DNA of 64,000 nucleotides, from NCBI RefSeq assembly GCF_900108085.1, contig NZ_FNVR01000016.1, positions 1 through 64,000 of the forward strand, given 5' to 3'. Source of the stretch: Algoriphagus boritolerans DSM 17298 = JCM 18970. GTDB taxonomy: Bacteria; Bacteroidota; Bacteroidia; Cytophagales; Cyclobacteriaceae. Numbering within the stretch: the first letter of the stretch is position 1; each line of letters begins with the position of its first letter. Position numbers and translations under genes: made by a program. Of this stretch, positions 25,322-34,027 are shown piece by piece. Under the pieces are notes generated by a model. That model made no database searches, was not told the origin of the DNA, and was given only the letters and a program-made list of their open reading frames with translations.

Positions 25322-25425
25322 GTAGTATTTTGCTGGTTTTGCTCAAAAGCACGAAGGCTTTGAATGCGTGAAAATAAGCATATCTGCGGCAAAAAGTGGA
25401 CGAAAACTTTGAATAAGGGAGAATT

Positions 25426-25797
25426 TTACTCAGAAGGCTCGAAGCAAATTAAGAGATTGCCTGAAGCATCGAAAAAATCCAAGAATCCATCAGAAGTGAT
25501 CTCATATTCGACCGTATTACCTACAAATCCAAAATCTGCTTGAGAAGAAGGGTTTTGGGCAAGGCAAATTTTGTCAATGTCCAATCGGCGGTATACTGTT
25601 GCCAGTTGAATTTTTCTTTCTCCCACTTCACCAAGGCCTGTTTGACCGTAAGCACATCCTCCAGACACATGAAGTGATCGGTTCAGTATTTGGTATTTGA
25701 CAGATTGGTTTAACGCTTGACCCGAAGGAATTTCTTTTTCCTCGCAATTTGAAAGAATAAAAAGTGCTAAAACGAAAACATATTTTAAGACTTTCAT
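25426..25797 (-). CDS. Hypothetical lipoprotein
   Basis: A 123-residue exported protein with signal MKVLKYVFVLALFILSNC (lipobox LSNC). The mature part carries Cys in SGGCAYGQTG, IDKICLAQNP and NLLICFEPSE, so a disulfide is possible. No family is recognised. It stands alone between the FAH and SGNH-hydrolase genes, same direction. Confidence 0.65.
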   Translation of the reverse strand: MKVLKYVFVLALFILSNCEEKEIPSGQALNQSVKYQILNRSLHVSGGCAYGQTGLGEVGERKIQLATVYRRLDIDKICLAQNPSSQADFGFVGNTVEYEITSDGFLDFFDASGNLLICFEPSE

Positions 25798-25929
25798 GGG
25801 CTTTTAAGTTTGCTTTACTGATCAAACTTAAAAGTGGCACACGAATTTCTTATTTCTAAAAACACCAAACCCCAATATTTTATTCTGAGATTTTGCAAAG
25901 ACAAGCAAAGGTCCGAAGCTTTTTGAGGC

Positions 25930-26628
25930 TTAAAACTTGATTTTTTTCACTTCAGACAAAAGCTTTTCCATCCATCGTTGATAGACCAGACCCGAGGGAT
26001 GCAGTTGATCTTCGACCACCATCTCGGGTCTTGCGCCAATGGCACGATAATCTTTTGTGATATCAATGAAAGTGATTCCGTACATTCTGCAGATTGCTTT
26101 TTGGGCTGAATTGTAGGCATCGATTTCTTTGGCCACTTTAGCCTGATCTGATTTTCGATTGACGGCAAAAGGTGTCACTCCCCAGTCCGGAACCGAAAGT
26201 ACCACGACATGATCGGTTTCTCCCCTGGCAAAAATAATTGCCCGGTTCAGAATCAACTCAAATTCTTTTTCGAAGTCTTCCACAGGCCTGCCCCGGTATT
26301 GGTTGTTGACACCGATCAGTAAAGTAACAAGATCATAGCCCTCACTTTTTGTATTGGCAGAATTGATTCCTGCGTCCAATTCGTCTACTGTCCAGCCGGT
26401 TTTAGCGATGATTTGAGGAGCGGAAAAACTCATTTTACCGGAATGGTTAAGCGCATCGACCAATTGAACTGAATATCGGTCGTTTTCCGGAACTCCTTCA
26501 CCAATGGTATAGCTGTCTCCGAGGGCGAGGTAGGTTAGTTGGGTGTTTTTTGACATGGATGTTGAAAGGTCAGAACTCTTGCAGGCCAGGAGGGTAAGCA
26601 CAAACATAAAGTTAATTACTACTCGCAT
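25930..26628 (-). CDS. SGNH/GDSL-family esterase lipoprotein
   Basis: A 232-residue exported hydrolase. The N-terminus MRVVINFMFVLTLLACKSS gives a lipobox TLLAC. Block I is LALGDSYTIGEGV (nucleophile Ser), block III is LIGVNNQYRG (oxyanion Asn), and block V is DQLHPSGLVYQRW (Asp-x-x-His). These identify an SGNH hydrolase with a complete catalytic triad. Substrates in the family include acyl esters of lipids and carbohydrates; none can be chosen here. It lies 97 bp after the LD-carboxypeptidase, same strand. Confidence 0.93.
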   Translation of the reverse strand: MRVVINFMFVLTLLACKSSDLSTSMSKNTQLTYLALGDSYTIGEGVPENDRYSVQLVDALNHSGKMSFSAPQIIAKTGWTVDELDAGINSANTKSEGYDLVTLLIGVNNQYRGRPVEDFEKEFELILNRAIIFARGETDHVVVLSVPDWGVTPFAVNRKSDQAKVAKEIDAYNSAQKAICRMYGITFIDITKDYRAIGARPEMVVEDQLHPSGLVYQRWMEKLLSEVKKIKF

Positions 26629-26725
26629 TTCGGGATCAAATAAGTTTGCTGGATGAAAATTGACTTTACAGATAGCATCTGTGGGATAATTAGATTTTTC
26701 CGCGTTGGAAAATTAGGATTATTCT

Positions 26726-27766
26726 TCAGGAAAAGACCGATTCCGTAAGAGAGAAAGTTCCTGCATCTGAATCCATCCTCACTTTGGCCCCCACAGGAAT
26801 AATAAACTGCCTGGGAATATGTCCGATCATCGCTCCGGTATATGCCGGAATTCCCAATGGTAAAATGTAGTGATCCATGATCTGATCCACAGTGAATGAA
26901 CCGTAACCTCCCCCCGGAGTGCAACCCGAACATTGACCAAAAATAAAGCCTTTGATTTTGCCCAAAGTACCGTTCAGGTGAAGCGTACTCATCATCCGAT
27001 CGATGCGGTAGGGGTCTTCTCCGATGTCTTCGATGAACAAAATAGAATTATGAAAGTCAGGATAATAGGGAGTTCCTGATAAAGCTGTAAGTACAGTAAG
27101 ATTTCCGCCTAGAATAACGCCTTCTGCTGTGCCTCCTTTCAGCGTTTGAATGCGGTTCCCTTTGGTGACCAGATCGTCCCCTTTAGTCATTTCATTTTGA
27201 TAGGTAACCAATTCCTTCTCAAAAAAGACCTTTTCGAATTGCTTCACATTAAAGCTGTTCCAACTGCCGGTTCCGTTTTGACCATGAAAAGTGATCATTC
27301 CCGTTTGGCTGTAGATCGCACAATGAAGTGCTGTAATATCCGAGTATCCCAAAAGGGGTTTTGGGTTGGCCTTGATTGTTGCGTAATCAATCATTGGAAG
27401 AATCCTTGCAGCGCCCGAACCACCCCGAATACCAATCACTGCTTTCACTTCCTGATCAGAAAACATTTGATTGAGATCATTTGCCCGCTCTTCATCGGTT
27501 CCGGCCAGGTGGCCGAATCGATTTTTGAGGTTTTCGCCGAGTTTCACCTTGAATCCCAAAGCCTCCATCGCTTCTTTGGCGTAGGTGAATTCCATCCGGT
27601 CAGCTGTAGCCGCAGAAGGGCTGATGATTCCGACCGTATCTCCTTTTTGGATTGATTTGGGTAAAAGGGAATAAGGAAAGGCTTCATTTCTGTTAAAATC
27701 AAAACCCAGAAATGGGAATGATCCTGCTGCAAGTCCAATTGATTTAAGAAAAGTCCGTTTGTCCAT
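26726..27766 (-). CDS. LD-carboxypeptidase (S66), exported
   Basis: A 346-residue serine peptidase of the MccF/LdcA family. The N-terminus MDKRTFLKSIGLAAGSFPFLGF looks like a signal or Tat-like leader without twin Arg. The nucleophile Ser is in LLGYSDITALH, with Glu in EDIGEDPYRIDRMM and His in MIGHIPRQFIIPVG; GIRGGSGAARILPMID is the conserved substrate loop. The family trims the terminal D-Ala of tetrapeptide stems in peptidoglycan recycling. A hairpin leader shared with the tricorn gene lies 60 bp upstream. Confidence 0.93.
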   Translation of the reverse strand: MDKRTFLKSIGLAAGSFPFLGFDFNRNEAFPYSLLPKSIQKGDTVGIISPSAATADRMEFTYAKEAMEALGFKVKLGENLKNRFGHLAGTDEERANDLNQMFSDQEVKAVIGIRGGSGAARILPMIDYATIKANPKPLLGYSDITALHCAIYSQTGMITFHGQNGTGSWNSFNVKQFEKVFFEKELVTYQNEMTKGDDLVTKGNRIQTLKGGTAEGVILGGNLTVLTALSGTPYYPDFHNSILFIEDIGEDPYRIDRMMSTLHLNGTLGKIKGFIFGQCSGCTPGGGYGSFTVDQIMDHYILPLGIPAYTGAMIGHIPRQFIIPVGAKVRMDSDAGTFSLTESVFS

Positions 27767-27825
27767 CTTGGGAATATTTAAGGTGAAATTGAGCCTGCCT
27801 TAGGCAGACAGGCATGACTAACTCG

Positions 27826-27891
27826 TCACACACTGGAATGATTATAATTCATGCGAGATTCCAGGTGGCCAATTAAAATCAAATTATAAAC
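27826..27891 (-). promoter_or_regulatory. Conserved hairpin leader/repeat upstream of LD-carboxypeptidase
   Basis: On the minus strand GTTTATAATTTG precedes TGGCCACCTGGAAT, then ATAATCATTCCAGTGTGTGA. CACTGGAAT and ATTCCAGGTG can form a stem. The block matches 13824-13887 in order and spacing. A separate palindrome, GCCTGCCTTAGGCAGACAGGC, lies beside it at 27793-27813. Confidence 0.55.
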
Positions 27892-27927
27892 AGATCAAAT
27901 TACTTTCTTTTTCCGAAGGACATCAAA

Positions 27928-27953
27928 GAAAAACCCTGCCAGATTGCAGGGCT
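27928..27953 (-). terminator. Terminator of the hydrolase-sigma-membrane protein operon
   Basis: CCCTGC/GCAGGG stem with loop CAGATT. On the minus strand it is followed by a T-run (TTTTTCTTTG) 5 bp after the stop codon of the 195-aa gene. Confidence 0.8.
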
Positions 27954-27957
27954 TCAA

Positions 27958-28545
27958 TTAATTTTTTGCTTCAGTCAAAAGTTTTTCCAGCTGTTTCATC
28001 ATGGGTTGGAGCGATTTGTCATATTTCTTTAATCGCCGTTTGATACTGAAATGCATTATTCCAAAGATCATGACCGTAAGACCGGTATGGGTTAAGATCC
28101 GAATCAAATCAGAAAATGGAGCGAGCAATACAAAATAAGCGACATTGAGAGCCACAGCTAACAGAAAAGCATAGTAATACATGTACTTTCCGGCGATTTT
28201 ATATCTGAATTTTAGCTTCTCGAACTGTGATTTGAGGTATTCCTTGTTGCTGAAATTTTCCGAATCGTCACTTGGGCTAATCCGTGAACTGAAACTCAAT
28301 ATTCCAACACCGATCATGGCCACAGCAATCACCAATAGACTCAGCAATATCGCCTTGCTTTCTTGCCAAGGCATGAATATGAATAAAAAGACGAGTGTGG
28401 CCGGTGTAATGATGGCAATGGCGATACGTTCCCGTTTTTGTTTGACTTCCGTCTTTTTTAAACCTTCAATCAATGAGGCTAAATCGAAATTTTCAGCTTT
28501 TTGACTTTGCCAAAGTTGTTGTATATCGTTGAAGTTGGTTTCCAT
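27958..28545 (-). CDS. Membrane protein, possible non-canonical anti-sigma factor
   Basis: A 195-residue protein with a cytosolic N-terminus (about 1-40, METNFNDIQQLWQSQKAENF) and four hydrophobic segments at about 42-60, 63-83, 125-143 and 147-163, then a basic C-terminus. It overlaps the end of the ECF sigma gene by 53 bp, the usual place of an anti-sigma factor. The zinc-binding HxxxCxxC motif of many anti-sigmas is absent. Anti-sigma function is inference from position alone. Confidence 0.7.
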   Translation of the reverse strand: METNFNDIQQLWQSQKAENFDLASLIEGLKKTEVKQKRERIAIAIITPATLVFLFIFMPWQESKAILLSLLVIAVAMIGVGILSFSSRISPSDDSENFSNKEYLKSQFEKLKFRYKIAGKYMYYYAFLLAVALNVAYFVLLAPFSDLIRILTHTGLTVMIFGIMHFSIKRRLKKYDKSLQPMMKQLEKLLTEAKN

Positions 28546-29047
28546 GAGCTTGAGGATTGAGTTTTTGGGTTAAAGCTGCTTTGATGCGGTTGACTTTGAC
28601 AGCGACGTAGTTTTCAGAGATTCCGCTGATCTCTGCGATGGTTTTGTAGGAGGTGTTTTCCAAGAGAAGTGTAGCAATGACCCGGTCTAATTCGGGAAGT
28701 CCGTTAATTGCCTCGTAAAGCATCTGGATGCGTATTTCCTGCTCTGAGTTGTAGTTTTCAGGTTCACTCAATTCTTGATTTGAAGGTATTTCGGTTTGCT
28801 TTTCGTCCTTTTTCCTTTCCCTTGCGGAAAAAGTCAGGGCTGTATTGTAGGCAATCCGGTAGATCCAAGTGCTGATGTCGCTCTCTCCCTTAAAGCTGTC
28901 CAAGTGCCTCCAAACTTTGATCAAAATCTCCTGGAAAAGGTCATTTGCTAATTCCTTTTTTTTCACAAATCCCAGGCAAAGTCGGTAAACCTTGTCTTTG
29001 TGATTTTTGTACAATGATTTGAACTGGAGTTCTTTAGTACTCTTCAT
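28493..29047 (-). CDS. ECF RNA polymerase sigma factor
   Basis: A 184-residue sigma factor. Region 2 includes LYKNHKDKVYRLCLGFV and DLFQEILIKVWRHLDSFKG, then ISTWIYRIAYNTALTFSAR. A spacer rich in Glu/Gln follows. Region 4 has LPELDRVIATLLLENTSYKTIAEISGISENYVAVKVNRIKA, a full helix-turn-helix. Start at 29047 is chosen because its ATG overlaps the hydrolase stop (ATGA), implying translational coupling. It directs transcription of an unknown regulon, probably controlled by the downstream membrane protein. Confidence 0.94.
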   Translation of the reverse strand: MKSTKELQFKSLYKNHKDKVYRLCLGFVKKKELANDLFQEILIKVWRHLDSFKGESDISTWIYRIAYNTALTFSARERKKDEKQTEIPSNQELSEPENYNSEQEIRIQMLYEAINGLPELDRVIATLLLENTSYKTIAEISGISENYVAVKVNRIKAALTQKLNPQAHGNQLQRYTTTLAKSKS

Positions 29048-29898
29048 TTGATAAATGCAGTCACTTTTTCCATAAACCATTCCGGGTTGTCCCACATAAT
29101 GAAGTGGTGAGCTGTTGGAGCCATTTCAATTTGGACATTTTTAGCAAGCTGGTATTGGGTTTCAAAGGTTTTTTTAACGCTTTCTTCTGTCCATCCGTAC
29201 GCTTTTCCGGAGTGCCAAGCACCCAAAACCAGGATAGGCGTAGAAACTTCAGCCAACTCATCCCGATAATCTGTGGTCATCAGTTCAAAGAGCGCCTGGG
29301 CGGTGGTCTCCCGATCACTTTCCAATGACCAGTTCACAGCTGTAGGTAATTTCTCTTGATTGGTTGTCATCACAGGCATTGAAATTTCCTGTTGAGCACG
29401 GAATTGCTCGGGACTCTGGGCGATCATCAACTCCTTCATTTGAGATGCCATAGCTACCATATTTTCTGCAGTTGCTGCGGGATTAAAGGCAGCGGAGTAA
29501 AAGGGATAGGAGTCGACGATGATGGCGCGATTAATTTTGTCAGGGATGCTCCGGGACAGTCTGAGCGAGATAAACCCGCCGACGCTGTGTCCGATTAAAG
29601 TGACTTTTTCAGTTTGTTCATTGATGTAATTGGTGATCAGGCTTTCCATTGCGCCGAGAAATCCCTCGGGCATTTCGACTTTTGGATTGCCACCAAAGCC
29701 GGGAAGCGTCAAGACATGACATTCGAAGTTTTTGGAAAGTTGGGCGACCGTTTCATCCCAAACTTCACCAGAAGACGCAAGGCCGGGAATAAGAATAATT
29801 TTTGGGCCTTCACCGGAGACTTGGACATCAAGGCCTTGGGTGAATGCAGTGGATAAACCTCCAAAAAGAATGAAGTAAAGAAGAAATAGCTTTTTCAT
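29044..29898 (-). CDS. Exported alpha/beta hydrolase
   Basis: A 284-residue hydrolase with signal peptide (KLFLLYFILFGGLSTAFTQG). The nucleophile elbow is VTLIGHSVGGFISLRL (GHSVG). The oxyanion region is IILIPGLASSGEVWDETV. The acid lies around ILVLGAWHSGKAYG and the His in MAPTAHHFIMWDNP. It looks catalytically complete. Its stop overlaps the sigma-factor start (ATGA), so the enzyme, sigma factor and membrane protein form one transcript. Substrate unknown. Confidence 0.9.
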   Translation of the reverse strand: MKKLFLLYFILFGGLSTAFTQGLDVQVSGEGPKIILIPGLASSGEVWDETVAQLSKNFECHVLTLPGFGGNPKVEMPEGFLGAMESLITNYINEQTEKVTLIGHSVGGFISLRLSRSIPDKINRAIIVDSYPFYSAAFNPAATAENMVAMASQMKELMIAQSPEQFRAQQEISMPVMTTNQEKLPTAVNWSLESDRETTAQALFELMTTDYRDELAEVSTPILVLGAWHSGKAYGWTEESVKKTFETQYQLAKNVQIEMAPTAHHFIMWDNPEWFMEKVTAFIK

Positions 29899-29959
29899 GA
29901 TTTGTGCTTTTTTTCTTCTTTAGACTAAGTGGCCTTGGAAACCTTACAGAAATTTGAAA

Positions 29960-30100
29960 AAAAATTAGACGTAGGTATTAAGACTTATGTATCAAGACCC
30001 AAGTATTAAGACCGGAAGGAAACAACTTACCACTTACCCTTCACCACTTACAATTTTTCCGAATCTCCCGACTTCCCACTTCCTAGCCTCCCCACTTCCA
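29960..30100. repeat. Low-complexity intergenic tract
   Basis: AAGTATTAAGAC-like units (29970-30012) are followed by a CTTACCACTTACCC/CTTCCCACTTCC tract (30028-30105). Related AAGTAT(T/C)AAG tracts occur at 58140-58190 and 62520-62590. This is a degenerate repeat type common between genes here. Confidence 0.5.
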
Positions 30101-30101
30101 A

Positions 30102-31448
30102 CTACAACATCTCCCTCACCATCACCAGTACTTTTTCCATTTCTTTTCGGACAGTGGAAGCAGGATAAGGATAATTGGAATTCATGAAAACCAAGCCATA
30201 GATTTTTCCGCTTTTAGTTTTGATCAGACCGACAAGGCTGTGATGATTGGCCATGGTTCCGGTTTTGGCAAAAACATAGGGTGAGGACGCCTGATAAGTG
30301 TTTTTGAGGGTTCCTGTTTTTCCGCCTGTAGGAAGCAAATCATACAATTGATCCTCTGGGAGAATTCGGTAAATCTTCTCAAAAAGTGTCATCATCGAGC
30401 GTGGAGTGAATAAATTATGACGACTCAAACCACTTCCATCGACCCACTTGGGTAGGTCAGGAAGATCGGTTAAGTGAGTTTTGAGAATGTATTCGATTGC
30501 CCGCTCAGCATCCAATTCCTGAAAAAGCCGATCCGAAATCATGAAAAGCAATTGCTCTGCGATGAAATTATCGCTTTCGAGCATCATCTCTTTAAGTAAG
30601 GGATAAAGCGGTGCTCCTCGAAAAACCAGATGATCAGCGGGAAGGCTTTCCGCTGAGTAAATCCATTTTTTCCCCGTTTCCTCAGCTGCCAATTGTACCA
30701 GTAAGTCAGGCTGTGTCAAAAATGGGATGTATTTCTCTCGACCAAGGAATGTGGCTGGATTGTAAGCAAAGGTATTGCTGTGAAAATCCCGCTCCAGTTC
30801 TTTGATAGGTCTGTTGGTCATGCGAATGGCGGACTGGAAGAGTAGCGGAAAGACTGTGGGTTGATTGCCGACTTTTCGCACTTCCACCAGATTCCCGAAG
30901 ATTGGAAGCGAACTGCGTTCGGCGGAATAATCATAGTAATAATCATCCCATTGCCAGCCGTAGCCAAAACCGGGAGATACCTGATTGGCATCCGAAAACT
31001 GGACGACGGAATAGGGTGACAGTAACTTTTGGAAATCAGGTTGGGTAAATTTCTTGTACTTCCAACTCGGATCTCCGCTACCCCAAATTTTGATCGTATC
31101 ACCCGAAGTGACATATCGGAGCGTTTGCGTGCTGTCCTGAAGGATCAGAATGCTTGCAAAAAGCGTCCAAAGCTTAGTAGTCGATGCGGGAATAATGCGG
31201 ATTTGGGAGTTTTTCTCAAACAAAACCTGCTGGGAATCCAAGTCATACAGCATAAACCCGGTTAAGTGGCCGCTGAAAAAGCTCTGATCCCCAAGAGCTG
31301 ATTCGAGTTTTATGAATTGGTCTCGGGAAAGTTGGGCATATAAGCTATTGGTTATGAGGAGACAATAAAGCAGGAAAAAAGTGAATCTGCATTTGCGGTT
31401 TGGAATCAAGTGATTTTTTATAAAACAAAATGAAAGGTCAAGAATCAT
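30102..31448 (-). CDS. D-alanyl-D-alanine carboxypeptidase/endopeptidase (PBP4/DacB type, S13)
   Basis: A 448-residue exported penicillin-binding protein. The N-terminus holds a signal peptide (FFLLYCLLITNSLYAQ). Active-site motifs are S-x-x-K in PASTTKLW (Ser89, Lys92), S-D-N in MLESDNFIAEQLL and K-T-G in VFAKTGTMANHHSL. The order and spacing match S13 low-molecular-mass PBPs that trim peptidoglycan cross-links. Its ATG overlaps the stop of the DUF423 gene (ATGA), indicating coupling. Confidence 0.93.
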   Translation of the reverse strand: MILDLSFCFIKNHLIPNRKCRFTFFLLYCLLITNSLYAQLSRDQFIKLESALGDQSFFSGHLTGFMLYDLDSQQVLFEKNSQIRIIPASTTKLWTLFASILILQDSTQTLRYVTSGDTIKIWGSGDPSWKYKKFTQPDFQKLLSPYSVVQFSDANQVSPGFGYGWQWDDYYYDYSAERSSLPIFGNLVEVRKVGNQPTVFPLLFQSAIRMTNRPIKELERDFHSNTFAYNPATFLGREKYIPFLTQPDLLVQLAAEETGKKWIYSAESLPADHLVFRGAPLYPLLKEMMLESDNFIAEQLLFMISDRLFQELDAERAIEYILKTHLTDLPDLPKWVDGSGLSRHNLFTPRSMMTLFEKIYRILPEDQLYDLLPTGGKTGTLKNTYQASSPYVFAKTGTMANHHSLVGLIKTKSGKIYGLVFMNSNYPYPASTVRKEMEKVLVMVREML

Positions 31449-31834
31449 TTGCTTTCAGCGCTTTTTAAACCTCCCCAAAATAACCCCAGCCAACCCAAAA
31501 TAAAAGCCACACCGCCCAAAGGTGTAATCGCTCCCAGCCAAGTGATTCCGCTCAGGCAAAGTACATAAAGGGATCCTGAGAAAATCAAAATCCCTAGCGT
31601 AAATCCCCAGAAAGTAAGAACAAGGGATTTCCACTCTGGTTTGATCAAGGCCAAAATGCCTAGCCCAAAAAGAGCCAAAGAATGATAAAAATGATATTTG
31701 ACAGCCGTTTCAAAGGTTTCCAATCGGCCAGAAGCTTCCAGCATGGGTTTTAGTCCGTGAGCTCCAAAAGCTCCGATTCCTACGGCAATAGCGCCAAAGA
31801 TTGCTGCGGTTTGGATGATGGTCGTTGGTTTCAA
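31445..31834 (-). CDS. DUF423 family small membrane protein
   Basis: A 129-residue protein with four hydrophobic helices. The N-terminus IFGAIAVGIGAFGAHGLKPML is diagnostic of DUF423 (YwdK/YgdD-like). Also seen are VKYHFYHSLALFGLGILAL and the C-terminal LGWLGLFWGGLKS. The function is unknown. It sits upstream of, and overlaps by 4 bp, the PBP4-type gene. Confidence 0.92.
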   Translation of the reverse strand: MKPTTIIQTAAIFGAIAVGIGAFGAHGLKPMLEASGRLETFETAVKYHFYHSLALFGLGILALIKPEWKSLVLTFWGFTLGILIFSGSLYVLCLSGITWLGAITPLGGVAFILGWLGLFWGGLKSAESK

Positions 31835-31952
31835 GTGGGAGTTGGGGATTGAGTTATTGGTTGATTAGTCAGTTGCTGTTGAGTTATCAGTTCTTACATT
31901 GTAGGCTTTGATGAGGGGGACAAATCCGAAATTCGAAATCAAACCTCCGAAA

Positions 31953-32621
31953 TCAACTTCGGCTTCCAAATATCGCCGACCCAATTCGCACCATCGTGCT
32001 TCCTTCTTCCTGTGCGATTTTGTAATCACCACTCATTCCCATGGAGATTTCCTTCAAATCAACGAAATCGGGGAGTTTACGGCCTTTCAATTCCTCAAAA
32101 AGTTGCTTCAAACCTCTGAATTCTTTCCGGATCTGATCTGCATTTTCAGTAAAAGTGGCCATGCCCATCAGCCCAATCACCTTCACATGAGTCAATTCGG
32201 CAAATTCTTTTGAACTCAGCATTTCTTCCAATTCGGCCCGGTCAAAGCCAAATTTACTCTCCTCCTCAGCGATGTGCATTTGGATCAACACCGGGATAAT
32301 GCGGTCGATTTTTTTGCCTTGTTTATTGATTTCCTGAAGTAGTTTGAACGAGTCCACGCCGTGAATCAGTTGGACGAAAGGTGCAATGTGTTTGACCTTG
32401 TTACTTTGAAGATGGCCGATCATGTGCCACCGGGTGTCGGCAGGCATTTCAGGTTGCTTGGCTAGGATTTCCTGAACTTTGTTTTCACCAAAATCCCGGA
32501 TTCCGGCTTCATAGGCTGCTTTGAGGTCGGAGAGGGGTTTGGTTTTACTGACTGCGATCAGTTTGCAATCTTGATTTGGAAATGATTTCTTAATTACTTC
32601 TAAATTGGCTTTGATATCCAT
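31953..32621 (-). CDS. YggS-family pyridoxal phosphate homeostasis protein
   Basis: A 222-residue fold-type III PLP-binding protein. The PLP Lys lies in CKLIAVSKTKPLSDL. Other family blocks are FGENKVQEILAK, WHMIGHLQSNKVKHIAP, LIQMHIAEEESKFGF and GLMGMATFTEN, ending SMGMSGDYKIAQEEGSTMVRIGSAIFG. The family binds PLP and influences amino-acid and keto-acid balance. A TATATTTG box lies 29 bp upstream of the start on the minus strand (32651-32658). Confidence 0.95.
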   Translation of the reverse strand: MDIKANLEVIKKSFPNQDCKLIAVSKTKPLSDLKAAYEAGIRDFGENKVQEILAKQPEMPADTRWHMIGHLQSNKVKHIAPFVQLIHGVDSFKLLQEINKQGKKIDRIIPVLIQMHIAEEESKFGFDRAELEEMLSSKEFAELTHVKVIGLMGMATFTENADQIRKEFRGLKQLFEELKGRKLPDFVDLKEISMGMSGDYKIAQEEGSTMVRIGSAIFGSRS

Positions 32622-32681
32622 TGTGGCAAAAGTTGTAATTGGTATACGGACAAATATAGATTAGGAAGATTACTTTTGGAG

Positions 32682-33305
32682 ATGCAAGCACCGATTTTAG
32701 AGGGAATAGGAATGGGACTTGTTCTTTCTCTGATGGTGGGTCCGGTATTTTTTACCCTGATTACTGCAAGTATGGAACAGGGGTTTCGATATGCTTTAGT
32801 TTTGGCTTTGGGAATTTTGACTAGTGATTTGATTTATGTGGCGATTACATTTTTGGGAGTAAGTTTTCTAACTGAATCACCCACAATTGAGAAGGTTTTG
32901 GGCTACGCAGGTGGGGCAATTTTAGTGGGTTTTGGGATCAGCTTTTGGCGAAAAGAAAATTTGTCAAGACCCAATTCAGGAGGTATCCCATTGCCAAAAG
33001 CCAAAAAGCGAACCGCTTTTATCAAAGGCTTCGGAGTCAATGGCATCAATCCGTTTGTGATGCTTTTTTGGATTTCCATCGCAAGCATGCTTAATCTAAA
33101 ATCGACCTGGGGTCAATTGGATGTGTTTTTCTATTATTTTGGTTTGCTCCTGACCGTTTTTGGGACAGATTTGGTGAAGGCGTTTGTAGCGGGAAAATTG
33201 GCTCATTTGATGACGACCCAATTGCGGATGGTTTTAAATAAAGGAGTGGGACTGATGGTTTGCTACTTTGGATTGAAAATGATTTGGAATACCTTTTCCC
33301 GCTAA
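32682..33305 (+). CDS. LysE family amino-acid exporter
   Basis: A 207-residue inner-membrane protein with about six hydrophobic segments. The start at ATG 32682 gives MQAPILEGIGMGLVLSLMVGPVFFTL, the conserved LysE N-terminal block (GPVFF). Also present are RYALVLALGILTSDLIYVAI and FIKGFGVNGINPFVMLFWISIAS, the typical second half. The exporter's cargo (amino acid, threonine or other) cannot be deduced. It is divergently transcribed from the YggS gene. Confidence 0.9.
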   Translation: MQAPILEGIGMGLVLSLMVGPVFFTLITASMEQGFRYALVLALGILTSDLIYVAITFLGVSFLTESPTIEKVLGYAGGAILVGFGISFWRKENLSRPNSGGIPLPKAKKRTAFIKGFGVNGINPFVMLFWISIASMLNLKSTWGQLDVFFYYFGLLLTVFGTDLVKAFVAGKLAHLMTTQLRMVLNKGVGLMVCYFGLKMIWNTFSR

Positions 33306-33349
33306 GCTATCTGCTAAACTAAATTGGATCGATGTAGGTTTAATGCTTC

Positions 33350-33955
33350 ATGGAATCAACTTTAAGTCCTGCTATTAAGTCACTTCTATTTCTGCTCGTA
33401 TTCCTTTTTTCATTTTCGCTTTTTGCACAAGAAATTCCTGCTTTGTCTGATTTTAACCAGACTCGTCTCGATTACAACGAAAAAGGAATGCTGATTCTCG
33501 GGTCCTGGGCAGTTGGAAATATGGTCTGGGGTGGGATAGGAGCGGGTGAAACCACCGGAGAGACCAAAGCCTTTCACCAAATGAACCTCTATTGGAATTC
33601 CGTCAATCTGGTGATCGCAGGTTTTGGCTATTGGCAGGCGACCAAAGAAACTCCGGGAACTGATTTTTGGGCCACCATGGAAGCGCAGCAAGGAATTGAA
33701 AAAGTTTTGCTTCTAAACGGTGCATTGGATTTGGCCTATATTGCAGGAGGTTTTTATTTGAAAGAAAGAGGTCTTCGGAAAGGGAATGACCGATTGATTG
33801 GCTTTGGCAAGTCGGTCATTTTGCAGGGAGCTTTTCTGTTGGCTTTTGACGGCGTGATGTATGGCTTTCATCAGGTTCATGGTAAGGAATTGCCAAACTT
33901 GGTCCAGAATATTAGTTTGGGCCCCACTGGTGTACATTTGAAAATGAATTTTTAA
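33350..33955 (+). CDS. Conserved membrane protein (DUF6992-like)
   Basis: A 201-residue protein with signal peptide (SLLFLLVFLFSFSLFAQ) and further hydrophobic segments around 47-65, 80-97, 118-135 and 153-170. The block LDYNEKGMLILGSWAVGNMVWGGIGAG and MNLYWNSVNLVIAGFGYWQA recur in a Bacteroidota family of unknown function (DUF6992 from memory). It lies 44 bp after the LysE gene, same strand, possibly co-transcribed. Confidence 0.75.
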   Translation: MESTLSPAIKSLLFLLVFLFSFSLFAQEIPALSDFNQTRLDYNEKGMLILGSWAVGNMVWGGIGAGETTGETKAFHQMNLYWNSVNLVIAGFGYWQATKETPGTDFWATMEAQQGIEKVLLLNGALDLAYIAGGFYLKERGLRKGNDRLIGFGKSVILQGAFLLAFDGVMYGFHQVHGKELPNLVQNISLGPTGVHLKMNF

Positions 33956-34027
33956 AATAATTCCTGATTTTAAACTAGTTATTGAATAATCCGTAATTTT
34001 AGTTATTTCTTTGACAATCCTCGAATT

